Shown: one piece after another, positions 1 to 10,600 of the stretch
Position numbering within the stretch: position 1 is the stretch's first letter
How the letters are laid out: every line of letters begins with the position of its first letter
Source of the DNA: Mercenaria mercenaria
Lineage: Eukaryota; Mollusca; Bivalvia; Venerida; Veneridae
Direction of reading: 5' to 3'
Assembly: GCF_021730395.1 (NCBI RefSeq)
Contig: NC_069368.1
Coordinates: 68,887,501 to 68,951,500 of the forward strand
Length of the DNA: 64,000 nucleotides
Notes under the pieces: model-generated
The model's database searches: none
What the model was told of the DNA's origin: nothing
What the model saw: only the letters and a program-made list of their open reading frames with translations
Translations under genes and position numbers: made by a program

Positions 1-1318
1 GCGAACAGTATTGAAATTCACCGAGATTTTGATTGACTAGGGGCAGAACTTTTGAACTCGATATGCACCAAGAAAACTTTTCGATTTTCGCGGGTGAAAA
101 CCTGGAACCTCGAGTCTACCGACAAACAGGCTTTTCGCCATGTTGTTTCATGTCGACAGAACCAGGAACGTTCGTGACTATGCGCGACGAGGTCGGGTGC
201 AACTAAATTATCCCTATAATCAATAAAGATATGATCAGAATCTCGAATTTCAGCCCATAAAAAAATTGCGGTCGGCGGTAAAAACTTACGGTCGGTCGGG
301 TTACAGGAAACAAACATATTTTTTTTTTAGGCCTGATTTAAACATAGTACATGTTTAAAGCAAATAACATTCAAAAACGGCAAAGTAGTTTTCATGCATT
401 CATTCGTACTAGTTTATATCATTCCAATATGGCGGACACGGTATGCGGCGGGTACACTTTCGGAGGCAGTAAACACAGACAAATTTATGCAAGGGCATGG
501 TAAAATTAATTAAGATAATAATATTCATGTTACTAACCAAGAAACAAAGTAGATTTTGGCTACAGAACCGGATCTGGACGAATAAGTTCGCTGTCTAGGG
601 AACCGATTCCGGTCCTCTAGCCACTGCCTTTTTTAAACATGTTGAAATGGTAATAGAAGTTGTTGTATGATCGAGACATGTGCTCAGTTTGTTTTAAAAG
701 ACGAAAATATATTGGCTGAAGGTTGGCAGGGCAGTTTGGGAGGGGGCTGGGGTGCTGACCCCTAAGTGTCTGTGAATATTTCCTAATATTTCAAATTATT
801 TGGACTATTCCGAATAGGAGTTTATCCGAACATATAATTTCTCTTGCAGTTATACCCGACAGGCAAAATGTTTCGTGTATGAATGGCATGATTTAAGAAC
901 TAGCTTTTGCTTAACCTTGCAGTATACTTTAAAGCTGATTTCCTAAAATTACAGACACAAAAATCACCTTTCGTAGTTGTTGATGTTTCTACTGAATAAC
1001 TGTTAATTCAGGCACGAATGTGGATCGATATTGCTGTCATCCTCAGTATTTTTTTTTTTAATCCTGTGCCTAATTCAGTTACTGTCACACTCCTCTTTCG
1101 AGTGTAATGAAATGAGTACGTGACAGGATTAATGAAGTGAAATATTGAAACAATACTGGTAAAGTTCTTAGTAGATAGTATGAGTGCGAAAATAAATACA
1201 CACACACGCTCATTCGCATGCACGAACATCTAAACAAACAGATACAGACAAACCTAACTCAAATGGACAAAATAAACAAAGAAAGAAACAAAGCTAGATA
1301 TGGCATGGCAAACACCAC
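1..1318. other. intergenic, nothing recognised
   Basis: No gene can be supported here. Positions 1-310 and 420-480 are richer in CpG than the surroundings. A 99-codon open frame on the minus strand at 18-317 resembles no family I know and has no visible splice partners. A short plus-strand open stretch from ATG 429 is discussed as a weak finding. A T run lies at 1050-1060 and a short CA-repeat stretch near 1198-1210. Confidence 0.4.
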
Positions 1319-1425
1319 TGGGTAAAATAAGATAAGATAAGATAGATTTTATTTTGAGTCGGCAAGACAAGTAAGAATACAACATAAGCACTCTATATAG
1401 GTGCTTTTGAACCGACTATATAAAC
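1319..1425 (-). repeat. LINE 3' end with microsatellite tail
   Basis: Read on the minus strand this segment ends with a TTGCCGACT motif, then AAATAAAATCTATCTTATC and further CTTAT units. The same arrangement (TTGCCGACT, AAATAAAATTTACT, TGTAT units) occurs on the plus strand at about 6060-6118. A shared 3' end with a short variable tandem tail is typical of non-LTR retrotransposons. How far the copy extends rightward (minus-strand upstream) is not clear; nothing codes recognisably in 1430-1980. Confidence 0.5.
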
Positions 1426-1984
1426 TACGTATATATGGGGGATTAAACCAGTTCGCAACTATCCTCACTCTTAACCACCAAACCATGTTCTAAAGTCACA
1501 AGACAGTGTAACAAATGTTATGTAAGCCACCATGTCAAGTGTAAAATAAGGTGAAAGCGAGACAAAATTGAAAATGCTAAAAGACGTTTTGCTGACCTGT
1601 TATATAGTACAGCTCAAAGACAGACTATTAAGGCCCAAGCTAGGCATGACAGACTGTGTTTTAGAGAAATGCAAAAAGATAAAGTTAAAGTTTTGCCCTC
1701 GCTCAATGATTTTATGAGATTCTCAGTAATCTCAATAAGTTGAGTTTCCCAAGAATGTCTATCCCAGAGTCCGTAGTGCAAATCATGATTTAAGATGAGG
1801 TGATAAAAGAGGTGTGGTGAGACAATATACTCAAGAAGCATGCATAGAATACAAGTCAGGGAAAGGTACTATAATATGCTAGGTAACTGGTGTCAGCCTT
1901 ATTAAACAGTGAGGCTACATTGCCTTTTTCCAACCTGATGAAAAGAACGATTAGACAGGGACTTTTGGAAGATAAGGCAGACGG

Positions 1985-2262
1985 CATCATCAATTTCTTT
2001 GTCTAGTTTTCAATACGGAGAACGCAGACCTACGGATCACGGGATCGTGATTTGATCCCTAGACGAGGCGTATGTGGCAACTTAGTAAAAGGCATTATCT
2101 GAAATCATTTGTCCTCCATTCTATATATGAAGAAGAAGCCAGTTGCTTGTTGAATACAGGTAAGCACTGGTACAGAATCAAAGAAGGGTGGTCAGGTTAA
2201 ATGCCAGCCATTACATAAGAATACTGTTCACAAAAAAAATGCGCTAAACCAGAACAAACAAA
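1985..2262 (+). repeat. tRNA-derived SINE, 5'-truncated
   Basis: The segment contains a B-box-like GTGATTTGATCC near 2047-2058 after a GGATCACGGGATC stretch, then a body with CATTTGTCCTCCATTC, CAGTTGCTTGTTGAATACAG and TGGTACAGAATC blocks and an A-rich end with AACAAACAAACAAA. This order matches a tRNA-headed SINE type widespread in bivalves as I remember it. The A-box end appears missing or degraded. Confidence 0.55.
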
Positions 2263-2284
2263 CAAACTCAAAATAACCGCATTA

Positions 2285-2819
2285 GAAAAGCTTAAGGATA
2301 CCATTTTTTGTTTATGTTAATGTCATGGAATTTTGACCACAAGTTCTCAAATCCTACTCAACAGAAATTAATGTACAGTCTTGGAAGGCGACATCATTTC
2401 GATGAGATACATGTAACTTCTAACGTTCAACAATGCTCGGTTCTTGGTCTTTTGTATTTTTCTATTTAGATATACCATCTTCCATCCGCGCGTACATCCT
2501 GTATCAAATTACGAGTTTGACTATTAGCCGATGATACGGTAGTATACCTAACTATAAACTCTTCTGACGACAACTACAAGGTGACCGTAATAAATTAGAA
2601 ATATGGGAACATGAACAGGATATGTATTTTAATGTCAGGTACTTCGAATCACAAGAATCTGTATCAAATTACAAGTTTGACTTTTAGCCGATGATACGGT
2701 AGTATACCTAACTATAAATTCTTCTGACGACAACTACAGGATGACCGTAATAAATTAGAAATATGGGAACATGAACAGGATATGTATTTTAATGTCAGGA
2801 ACTTCAAATCACAAGAAGT
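2285..2819 (+). repeat. LINE reverse transcriptase fragment with internal duplication
   Basis: In shifting plus-strand frames the segment encodes recognisable reverse transcriptase pieces: a CSVLG stretch near 2436 (family norm GVPQGSVLGPLLF), an LADDTVVYL core near 2527-2553 (the catalytic ADD motif) and LEIWEHEQDMYFN near 2597-2640 (norm W-x-x-x-W-x-M-x-FN). This is the order in CR1/Jockey-type non-LTR elements. A 160 bp block carrying the ADD motif is directly repeated, 2501-2660 and 2661-2819. The copy is decayed. Confidence 0.65.
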
Positions 2820-3201
2820 AAAAATGTCAATTTCTTGTGCAAAATATCATAGCGTTGACATAGTTACAGCTTTCAACTGGAACACATCAGAATATCAAAT
2901 AAATCTTTTGGCTTCTTGAAAGCAACATCATAACACGTATCTACCAAAAAGGAAATTATTGGCAATGAAATTTCAACTAAACAAAATTATCTGAAAAGGG
3001 CACATGTGCCATATATGTGAATAGCGGTTTGCTAAAAACTATTTATAAAAAGAAAATGAACTATACAAAATATTTAAAAAATAAAAACTCAAAATCACGG
3101 GAAGCATATAAAAAAAGTAGAAGCTATGTATACAAACTAAACAAAGTTATATAGATATTTCCAAGAACGCTGTATTGGTGGATGTAAAAATATTGACTTC
3201 T

Positions 3202-3673
3202 AAAATCTGTAAGAAGATCCTTTGGAAGCATAGAATGCAACCAAGCAAAATAATAGCACACTCGGTTGGACTGAGTCTGTTCATGAGAGATAATGGGAAG
3301 TGCAACACCTCTCACGCCCCCTAGCTGCGACTTAAGCGGGACTCTATTACCCATAAACATTGAGTGAACTCCTTGTTCTCAAAGAACCAGAAAATATAAC
3401 AAAACTGAATCCAAGTACGGGGAGACGTTTTACAACCGCCATACAGCACTTAAAGATTGCTGTTGTGATAGTTAATAAAATCTGTAAGAAGATCCTTTTG
3501 AAGCATAAAATGCAACCAAGCAAAATAATAGCACATGCGCTCGGTTGGATTGAGTCTGTTCATGAGAGGTAGTGGAAAGTGCAACACCCTCACGCCCCCT
3601 AGCACCGACTTAAGCGGAACTCTATTACCCATGAACATTGAGTGAACTCCATGTTCCCAAAGAACCAGAAACT
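3202..3673 (+). repeat. direct duplication, about 195 bp, 275 bp apart
   Basis: A block starting AAAATCTGTAAGAAGATCCT and ending with AAAGAACCAGAAA is present at about 3202-3394 and again at 3477-3673 with scattered differences. It lies directly upstream of the reverse transcriptase homology that starts near 3662, so it is probably part of the same LINE or of an insertion in it. Open frames on the minus strand here are by-products of the repeat. Confidence 0.6.
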
Positions 3674-5400
3674 AGATCCTTTGACCAAATCTTATAGACC
3701 TGTAAGCATTCTGCCTGCACCTTTAAAATTTTTGAAAAAGATTCGGCTGAACAGTTAGCACATTATTTTGAAACATCTTTGATAAATTCTTATGTGCTTT
3801 TAGAAAAGAAAATGACTGTCAAACCATTCTGTTAAAACTTCTGGAAAATTGGAAAGAAGCGCTTTCAAGATAGTAATCACTGTGTTGCCGCAATCTTAAT
3901 GGACGCTTCAAAAGCGTTTGCCTGTTTACCTCATGAAATTCTGCTCTGTAAACTTTTTGTATACGGTTTATCTAATCAATCTATAAAATTAATGTCATCG
4001 TACTTATCAGATAGAAAACAGAAAGTTAAAGTATCAAACGTGGTTAGCAGATGGGCTGAAATTAACAAAGGTGTTCCGCAAGTTTCCATCTTTGGCCCTC
4101 TACTTTTTAATGCTTTTATAAAAGGTATCTTTTATTTCAATAAGAATGGAAGTCTCTTCAATTATGCTGATGATAACATACTGACATTTCATACTCATGA
4201 CTATCAAAAACTAGTTACCGTACTTCAAAAAGAAAGTCAAACTATAATTGTGTAGTGTAATGGCTAGGTTCTTTGTATTCTGTATTTTAATTTGGATATT
4301 TCTTTCAGAGATTTAAGATTTTAAAAATCATACAAAAACTTTACATTTCATGAATTATAAAAGTCAGACAAGATTGTCAAATCTTCAGTAGCTTAAGGGT
4401 TGTTGAACTTGTTCACATCAGTAAATTCTTTTCTATGCATCCTTAAGTGGACAGAAAGTTAGATAATGTGTATGCCGTGTTTTCCTGTATTGTCCAATAC
4501 AAGCTCAATGTACACTGTGATCAGAGAGGGGACAGCCCAGCTGACGGGCTAGGGACGTGGTCCCGCTTTCGGGAGTTGAAACTCAATTATCATTGTTAAA
4601 AGCTAGGTTGAAATACCTTTATAATTAAGAATGTTGTTAATAGAGCAGTAAATAGAACTGTTTTAAAAGGCTAATTAAACATTGATTATATCATTGAAAT
4701 TCGACTGAACATTTAAAAGTTACTGTGCATTGCTCTTCGTAGAAAATAAAACTGTTAGGACTGTCATAATGGTGTTGTGTTTTGAAGAAAGCTTCAGGTA
4801 CACCGACCAAGCCACTATACTACGTTATGAATGGGCCCACATAAATTGTATGCAGGCTAATCCTGATAAATTGCGAGTAATATCTGTAGGTAAGAAGACT
4901 CATGATAAAGATCTGACTTTTCAAATAGGTGACATTTCAATTCAATGTGATGATGTAGTGAAACTACTTGGTGTGGAAACCGATTTCAACTTGACCATCC
5001 CATCGATCAGCATAAAACAACTATTTGTAAAAAAGCACCACAACTAATTAATATTCTTAAACGAATTGGTAAACATCTCAGTAAATTAAATATACTTACA
5101 ATTTTCCATAGCTTCATCTTATCAAATTTTAATTTCTGTCCTTTATCATGGCATTTCTGTAGGGTTACAAATTATTAAAAAATGGAAAAAAAATACAAGA
5201 AAAAGCCTTAAGATTTGTATAGGATGATTATATTAGTACTTATGACCAGTTACTAATTTAAGCAAAATTACCATCACTGCATGTGAAGACAAAGAACAAT
5301 GGCTATAGAAACCGTCAGAATTTTAAATAATTTGGCACATCCAGTTTTTCCAGACCTAATAAATAAACATTTGCATTAATACCCTTTTAGATATTCTAAT
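3662..5400 (+). repeat. LINE (CR1/Jockey-like) reverse transcriptase, decayed and interrupted
   Basis: Plus-strand frames give the reverse transcriptase in order: SYRPVSILP near 3688-3716, a MDASKAF motif at 3899, SYLSDRKQKVKV at about 3992-4030, GVPQVSIFGPLLFN near 4072-4110, and the catalytic NYADDN near 4158-4176. After an intruding segment (about 4252-4822) the downstream part follows: NCMQANPDKLRVISVG near 4837-4886, VVKLLGVETDFN near 4955-4990, then an EKALRFVY-like stretch near 5200 and PFRYSNILR near 5383-5408. This is one LINE whose halves are separated by an insertion. The longest open stretch is 118 codons (3899-4255). Several frame changes elsewhere show it is dead. Confidence 0.75.
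4252..4822. mobile_element. MITE-like insertion inside the LINE
   Basis: The reverse transcriptase frame stops at about 4252 and resumes at about 4822, while the protein alignment lacks only a few residues. The segment ends are inverted: left TGTAGTGTAATGGCTAGGT, and right end read in reverse CGTAGTATAGTGGCTTGGT, 15 of 19 matching. No transposase is encoded. The exact target duplication could not be fixed by eye, so the superfamily is left open. Confidence 0.55.
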
Positions 5401-5419
5401 ATATTGCGTCAAAGGTTAA

Positions 5420-5640
5420 AACTGGGTCTGTTTCGTTTCCGGTCCATATAACTCTGCCATCTATGAAGGGATTTTGAAATAACTTGGCATAAATGTTCAC
5501 CATAATGAGATGACGTGTCACGCGCAAGACCCAAACCCCTAGCTTTTGGGTCAAGGTCACATTTGGAGGTTAAATGTTAACATGATCTGTTTCACGTCCG
5601 GCTCATAACTCTGCCATCCATAAAGGGATTTTGAAATTCC
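5420..5640 (+). repeat. two units of a dispersed tandem-repeat core
   Basis: Two adjoining units begin TCTGTTTC followed by CGTTTCCGGTCCATATAA or CACGTCCGGCTCATAA, then ACTCTGCCATC, AGGGATTTTGAAAT and CTTGGCATAAATG. Related units occur at 13480-13960 and 39687-39930, so this is a fragment of the hairpin-ended tandem-core element family seen throughout the window. It interrupts the LINE 3' region. Confidence 0.6.
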
Positions 5641-6118
5641 TTGGCATAAATGCTCGTGGGCATTCTTGCCGTCCTGTTTTAATTGTATGCTTGCCTTCGT
5701 ATTATAATTATATATGCTTGTTTTATTCCAAATCTGAGACGGTCATGCTAATCTGTTCTCCTCAAACCTGGTTTGAAGGGATACACGCTCTTACCATCTT
5801 TTTAGTTTACACATTTGTGTCTTTTCCCCTTTTCAGTTTCTTAACCTTCTTTTTTAATTAATTTTTAGGCCCCTGGTCATGATAAGAATAATCCACTCAG
5901 TTTTTGTTTTTGCTTTGCTTTGTATAATACTATGCTTTGCTTCGTATTTGTGTGTTGTATATGCTTTACATTTGTGCTTTTTGCAGCTCTTTTTATTTGT
6001 TCATTTAATTGATCTAATATATGTATTAGCAGTCGGCTATAAAAGCTTTCCACGAGCTTATGTTTCTTGTTGTGTTGCCTTGCCGACTTTAAATAAAATT
6101 TACTGTATTGTATTGTAG
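5641..6118 (+). repeat. LINE 3' untranslated region and tail
   Basis: Non-coding T-rich sequence that ends with TTGCCGACTTTAAATAAAA followed by TTTACTGTATTGTATTGTA. The end matches, in opposite orientation, the tail at 1319-1425. It probably belongs to the LINE whose reverse transcriptase lies upstream. Open frames at 5631-5861 and 5879-6118 look like chance frames in T-rich DNA. Confidence 0.5.
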
Positions 6119-7185
6119 TAAAGAGCAGGTATATAAAAGCCTTTGCATACAAAACCCTGCTGTAATATGCGGCATCCACTTACACAGATTACAAATATAA
6201 AATAAAAATGGTTCAACGCTGTGTAGTTCGGGAGGTCACAAAAGATTCTCCGGCCCTCTTTACAGTATTACAGCCGTGCAGAAAAGACTGAGTTGGCGCT
6301 CCCTCGAGTACAGAAAACAAGACCGCTGTTTGTTATTGTTTTACAAAACCAAAGAATTATAAAATTATTTTTATAACTCTTTGACAAAACCTATCATCAG
6401 CTAGTTGCTATCAGTTTTCAAACTTGCATTAAAAAGCTACTACAAACACAATTAACCAGGCAAATACATCCACTTAAAGCTTCGAACAAGTACAAGTCAC
6501 ATCTGATTAACATAATTTCTTCTTCTATGGATATAACCTGCATGACCATAGTACATGTACGCTATATATAGAATAGAATAGAATCTGTAAGACCGTCCTG
6601 AATTTTCACTTGTGACTACATCATTCCTGATTGCATCTGGTCTTCACTCGATGAAAGGTATTTCAATCTTACACTGAAACAAAGCATTTTTTTCTACCGG
6701 CATATTTTCAGACAAAAATCTAAGCGGATGACAACGAAGTCCCTGTAATTCGGGTGTACTTTGGGACAAGTTTTTTTTCAAAAGGTTGCCTCCCCTAAAA
6801 AGCACCTGCCTGAGGAATGTTACATTTCTGCCTAGGTAGGCAAGGTTCAGAGAATCATTTGTTACAAATATTATTTTATACTCATATTAGACTTCTATTT
6901 CAGTTGAATATTAATTTATTTTGAAAATCTTCTTGTTGCTTCCTATTTTAGATAACAATCACTTCGACAGTGATGTAATATGGAATGTTCCATTTTTGAC
7001 CCCTACCACCAATTACTTCCGGTAATACACCTCCATCTTGGATAAACATCTCAACCAAGTGCTTGACAACGCATGTTTTCTCCTTCAAAACTTGATTAAA
7101 TCTGAAATTGCTTATCTGATTTTGGCCTCAGGTTAAGATAAACAACCTAATTGAATACTGGTCTGAAATAATTATAATCTGAAGG
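6119..7185 (+). promoter_or_regulatory. presumptive 5' flank and 5' UTR of the SAXO gene
   Basis: No coding sequence is visible. An AATAG repeat lies at about 6568-6585. Two forkhead-type ATAAACA motifs lie at 7042-7048 and 7138-7144, the second 42 bp before the SAXO start codon. Forkhead motifs of this type are bound by FOXJ1, the master regulator of motile cilia genes, which fits a ciliary microtubule protein, but short motifs occur by chance in AT-rich DNA. The transcription start cannot be placed. Confidence 0.35.
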
Positions 7186-7223
7186 ATGTCAAAGCGTTGT
7201 ATTTGTGAAATATGCACTTGCGG
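7186..7223 (+). CDS. SAXO: SAXO exon 1
   Basis: A 38 nt coding exon encoding MSKRCICEICTC plus the first two bases of Gly13, followed by donor GTAAGT. The sequence matches the SAXO start (M-x-x-x-C-I-C-x-x-C-x-C-G). This ATG is chosen because of that hallmark. Confidence 0.9.
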
Positions 7224-7607
7224 GTAAGTTTTTTTTATACTTTTTAATTTTTGTTTACCACTGTTTACAGTTTAAGAGAAATAAATTTGTAATTATTTGG
7301 TAAAATGGTAATCGATTTTGAATGAAAGATAAAAGAAGTATAAATATATGTCAGTCAGCATTGACACCAACATATGTCATTAAATTAAACCTCGCAGTAG
7401 GAGAAAATACAAATAGATCTACATCCAAAGTGTACTTCCCAAATACCAGTTCAGAGGAAGACATTAATATGCTTCCATGTTGAAGGTATGCCCATATGAA
7501 TTTACACTAAACTTTTGTTAAACCCTACTGTAACCTTAATCAGTGTATTATACACTTAATGCATGGTTACATCCTTGGTGTGAATTAATGTTTGTGCAGT
7601 TCTGGTT

Positions 7608-7638
<31 letters not shown>

Positions 7639-10600
7639 GGGGCAAAAGTTAAAAAGAAAAACTACGACTAAGATTAAAAACATAGATATACAGCAGATTA
7701 AAAGGTAACAGTTGCCAGCTGCTCAGTGACCATGAATATAAAATCAGTCTTGGGCTGGATTATATGTGTAAGTGTAGACCATTCCAAGAATGTATTGTTC
7801 TTGGAAAAAGGAGTTAGAATGGTATATAAGGCTGTTCAATCAAGTAATTTGTGTTCTTTATAGATATGAGGTGGTTATAGTCAACTGTAATAAAGACTAA
7901 AAAAATAGCCCACCAACTGAACCCTAGATGTTAGCAGGGCTGTTGAAAATGGTAGATATAAATCTACAAATCACTACATAATGTTCCAAACTTTTCAGTG
8001 TACTACTTGCTGCTACCTATGCATTACAACTGCTCTCATGGTATTTAAATTTTGTGAGACCAAAATGTACAACATTAACGTACACCCACTTCGAAAGATG
8101 ATTATGTGTCTTGCTCATGAAATTATTTTAAAACTTCTGAGGGTCAGTTAAATTTTACATTTTCATAAGAAGTGTTGTATCATGTAGGATGCTATAGTGC
8201 AAAATTAGAATTAACTCCCTTTACTATTCATTTCTTCCCGTATAAGTACCATGAAAATAGCATCAGCAGGTTTGAGATAAAAACCATTCTTCAGAACAAA
8301 GAAATTAATTAAGGATCCAAATTGTTTCTTGCTATGTTTAAATACTATTATAACAATCAAACTTTTCATGACACACCTCAGGTTTCTACCTTCTTCAGTG
8401 TTGCACATATAGGATATTTTAGATATTATTTTAAATATTTTTTCCATATGGATATATAGGATTTTTGACAATGCAAGTGATATGCTTAAATTCATGTAAT
8501 AAATTTGGTTCAGATGTCACAGCCTCCCTTTGGGAAGTTTCTTTAACTTGTATTTTTTTTTTTGTAATTTATATTTTATTTCTTCTTTAACTTGTAATTT
8601 GTGCACTAGGGTTTGAGAGAACCAGACCTCAGAACTGTTCTGTCTTGGTCTAGATTTTAGAGAGCTTAGTTAACCTTTATGTTTCTGCAATATAAGACAT
8701 TTTTGCTCACCTATTCAAAGAGCAAGTACTAAGAGCTATTGCACTCACCTCTATGCTGTTCTTGACTTGGCTTCCACACCCTGTTAAGTTTTTGTATACG
8801 ACAAATTGGAATGGATTGAAACTTCACACATGCAGTGCAAAGTTTCATAACTCTTGTTTTGCCTTTTTTTTTTTTTACAAAAGTATGCCCCTTTTTGGAC
8901 TTAGCAATTATTGTTGGATACGTTTTTTTGTATGTATGTGTATGTATGTGGTATCTCAGTACTAATGGCAATAAATTTAATCTAATCACACACTTGTCCG
9001 CTGAGGTGAACTGACATGCATTGTATATGTATCATAACTCTGTTTTGCATGTTTACAAAATTATGGCCTTTTTTTTAACTTTAGTGCTCATTCAGTTATC
9101 TTTCTTAATTGTGATAAGGCTGAGAATAGTTGAGTGTTGCTGACAGCTCTTGTTTAGTGACCTGTTATTGCAGGCGTCCCACAAGAGGTTGTTTGAAATA
9201 ATTCATATATGTTGAAATGTCATTTGCAAACACTGGTAAACATACTTTAGACAGATTCTTTTGTGTGTGATCATTTATACAAACTTGTATATATACAAGG
9301 AAGAGCCGGGACCCAAGCAAGGATCCAAGTGAAAATGGAGAAGAGACTGGTATGAGCTTTGAATTTGTTCAGTTTAGGATTACAGATTGAAGCTGATTTA
9401 CTGAAAGAAGGTATTTTATCAGGAAAATCTGACCCCTACCATGCCCAGACCTCAAGGCCAGTCAAGTATATAAGCACTATTAGTTCACAAATCTTCAAGC
9501 TGTCTTTTTAAAGTATGGATTTTCACCAAAGCTTTTTCATTAGATCTTAAGCTATGTAATTCCTGATATTTCCCCTGTTTTAGGCATTTGCACAGAACTT
9601 TTAATACCGGAGTGTGTATCTGGTGCTACATGTAGGACTTGCCTTAGATTAAAAATATTTATTTTCATGAAATACCTTTTAGTTGTGTTTAAAATTTTTC
9701 TTCGGTAGGCTTGTGAAAAAAGCCAAAGTTGTTTAGATCATGCAAACCTGTTTGAAGAAAGATGTAGATTTAGTTACTGTTAAGCATCCTTGCTGTTGGA
9801 ATCCTTGTATCTTCAGAGAGTGCTGTCAGCAATCTTTCTGGTTTATGTAAATAATACTTAAAAAGTTCTTATTTGAATGTAGATCTGTTCAGATAAAGCA
9901 TAATAAGTCGAGTATTAAATCATCTCAATATATAATAATCTATAACTTAAAGAATATTGAGATTTAGATTTGACAAAGCCATTCAATCAATAATTTCTCC
10001 TACACTTTGTTTACCTGCAATGGTGCTTTAAAGTCTGAATTTCATTTAAAAGGGCTTTATAATTAATGGTTTAGTTTATATCAGTTTATATTTGGTGTTT
10101 TCTCTTAAAATGCAGTATAAATTGTCACTTGAAGACAATTTTTTAAAGTTTTTGTCACACAAATATGCCACACCCTCTTATAAAAATTAGCATAATAGTA
10201 TTATGCTAATTTTTATAACAGGGTGTAGCATATTTGTTAATTTGAAACATATTGCAGAACCATGATCATATAAACTTCAGAGTAATTCAGACCTCAGAGA
10301 AATACCTGACTTTACATGCATCTTCTCTAACCAAATTCTTCTTGACAATGTATTAACTATTATTAGCTCCTTTTGCAATAATATTAAAGACTGAGTGATG
10401 TTCTCCTGCAAAAGCACACATTTTACTTTGAGCTTAAATTCAATTTTGAAATACTTGAAATCAGTTTACAAAGTAAAGAACTTTGGTACAGAGTTCACGG
10501 AAGAAGCACCACATCTGGTATTGTATTTGAAGGTAATTAATTACAATTTGCAATGTAATTGTAATTTAATTAATTACATTGCTAAATTCCATGTAATGGT

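Noticed and set aside
18-317. 99-codon minus-strand open frame at the left edge
   Set aside because: No recognisable domain, no splice partners, composition like the surrounding CpG-rich DNA; a chance frame cannot be excluded.
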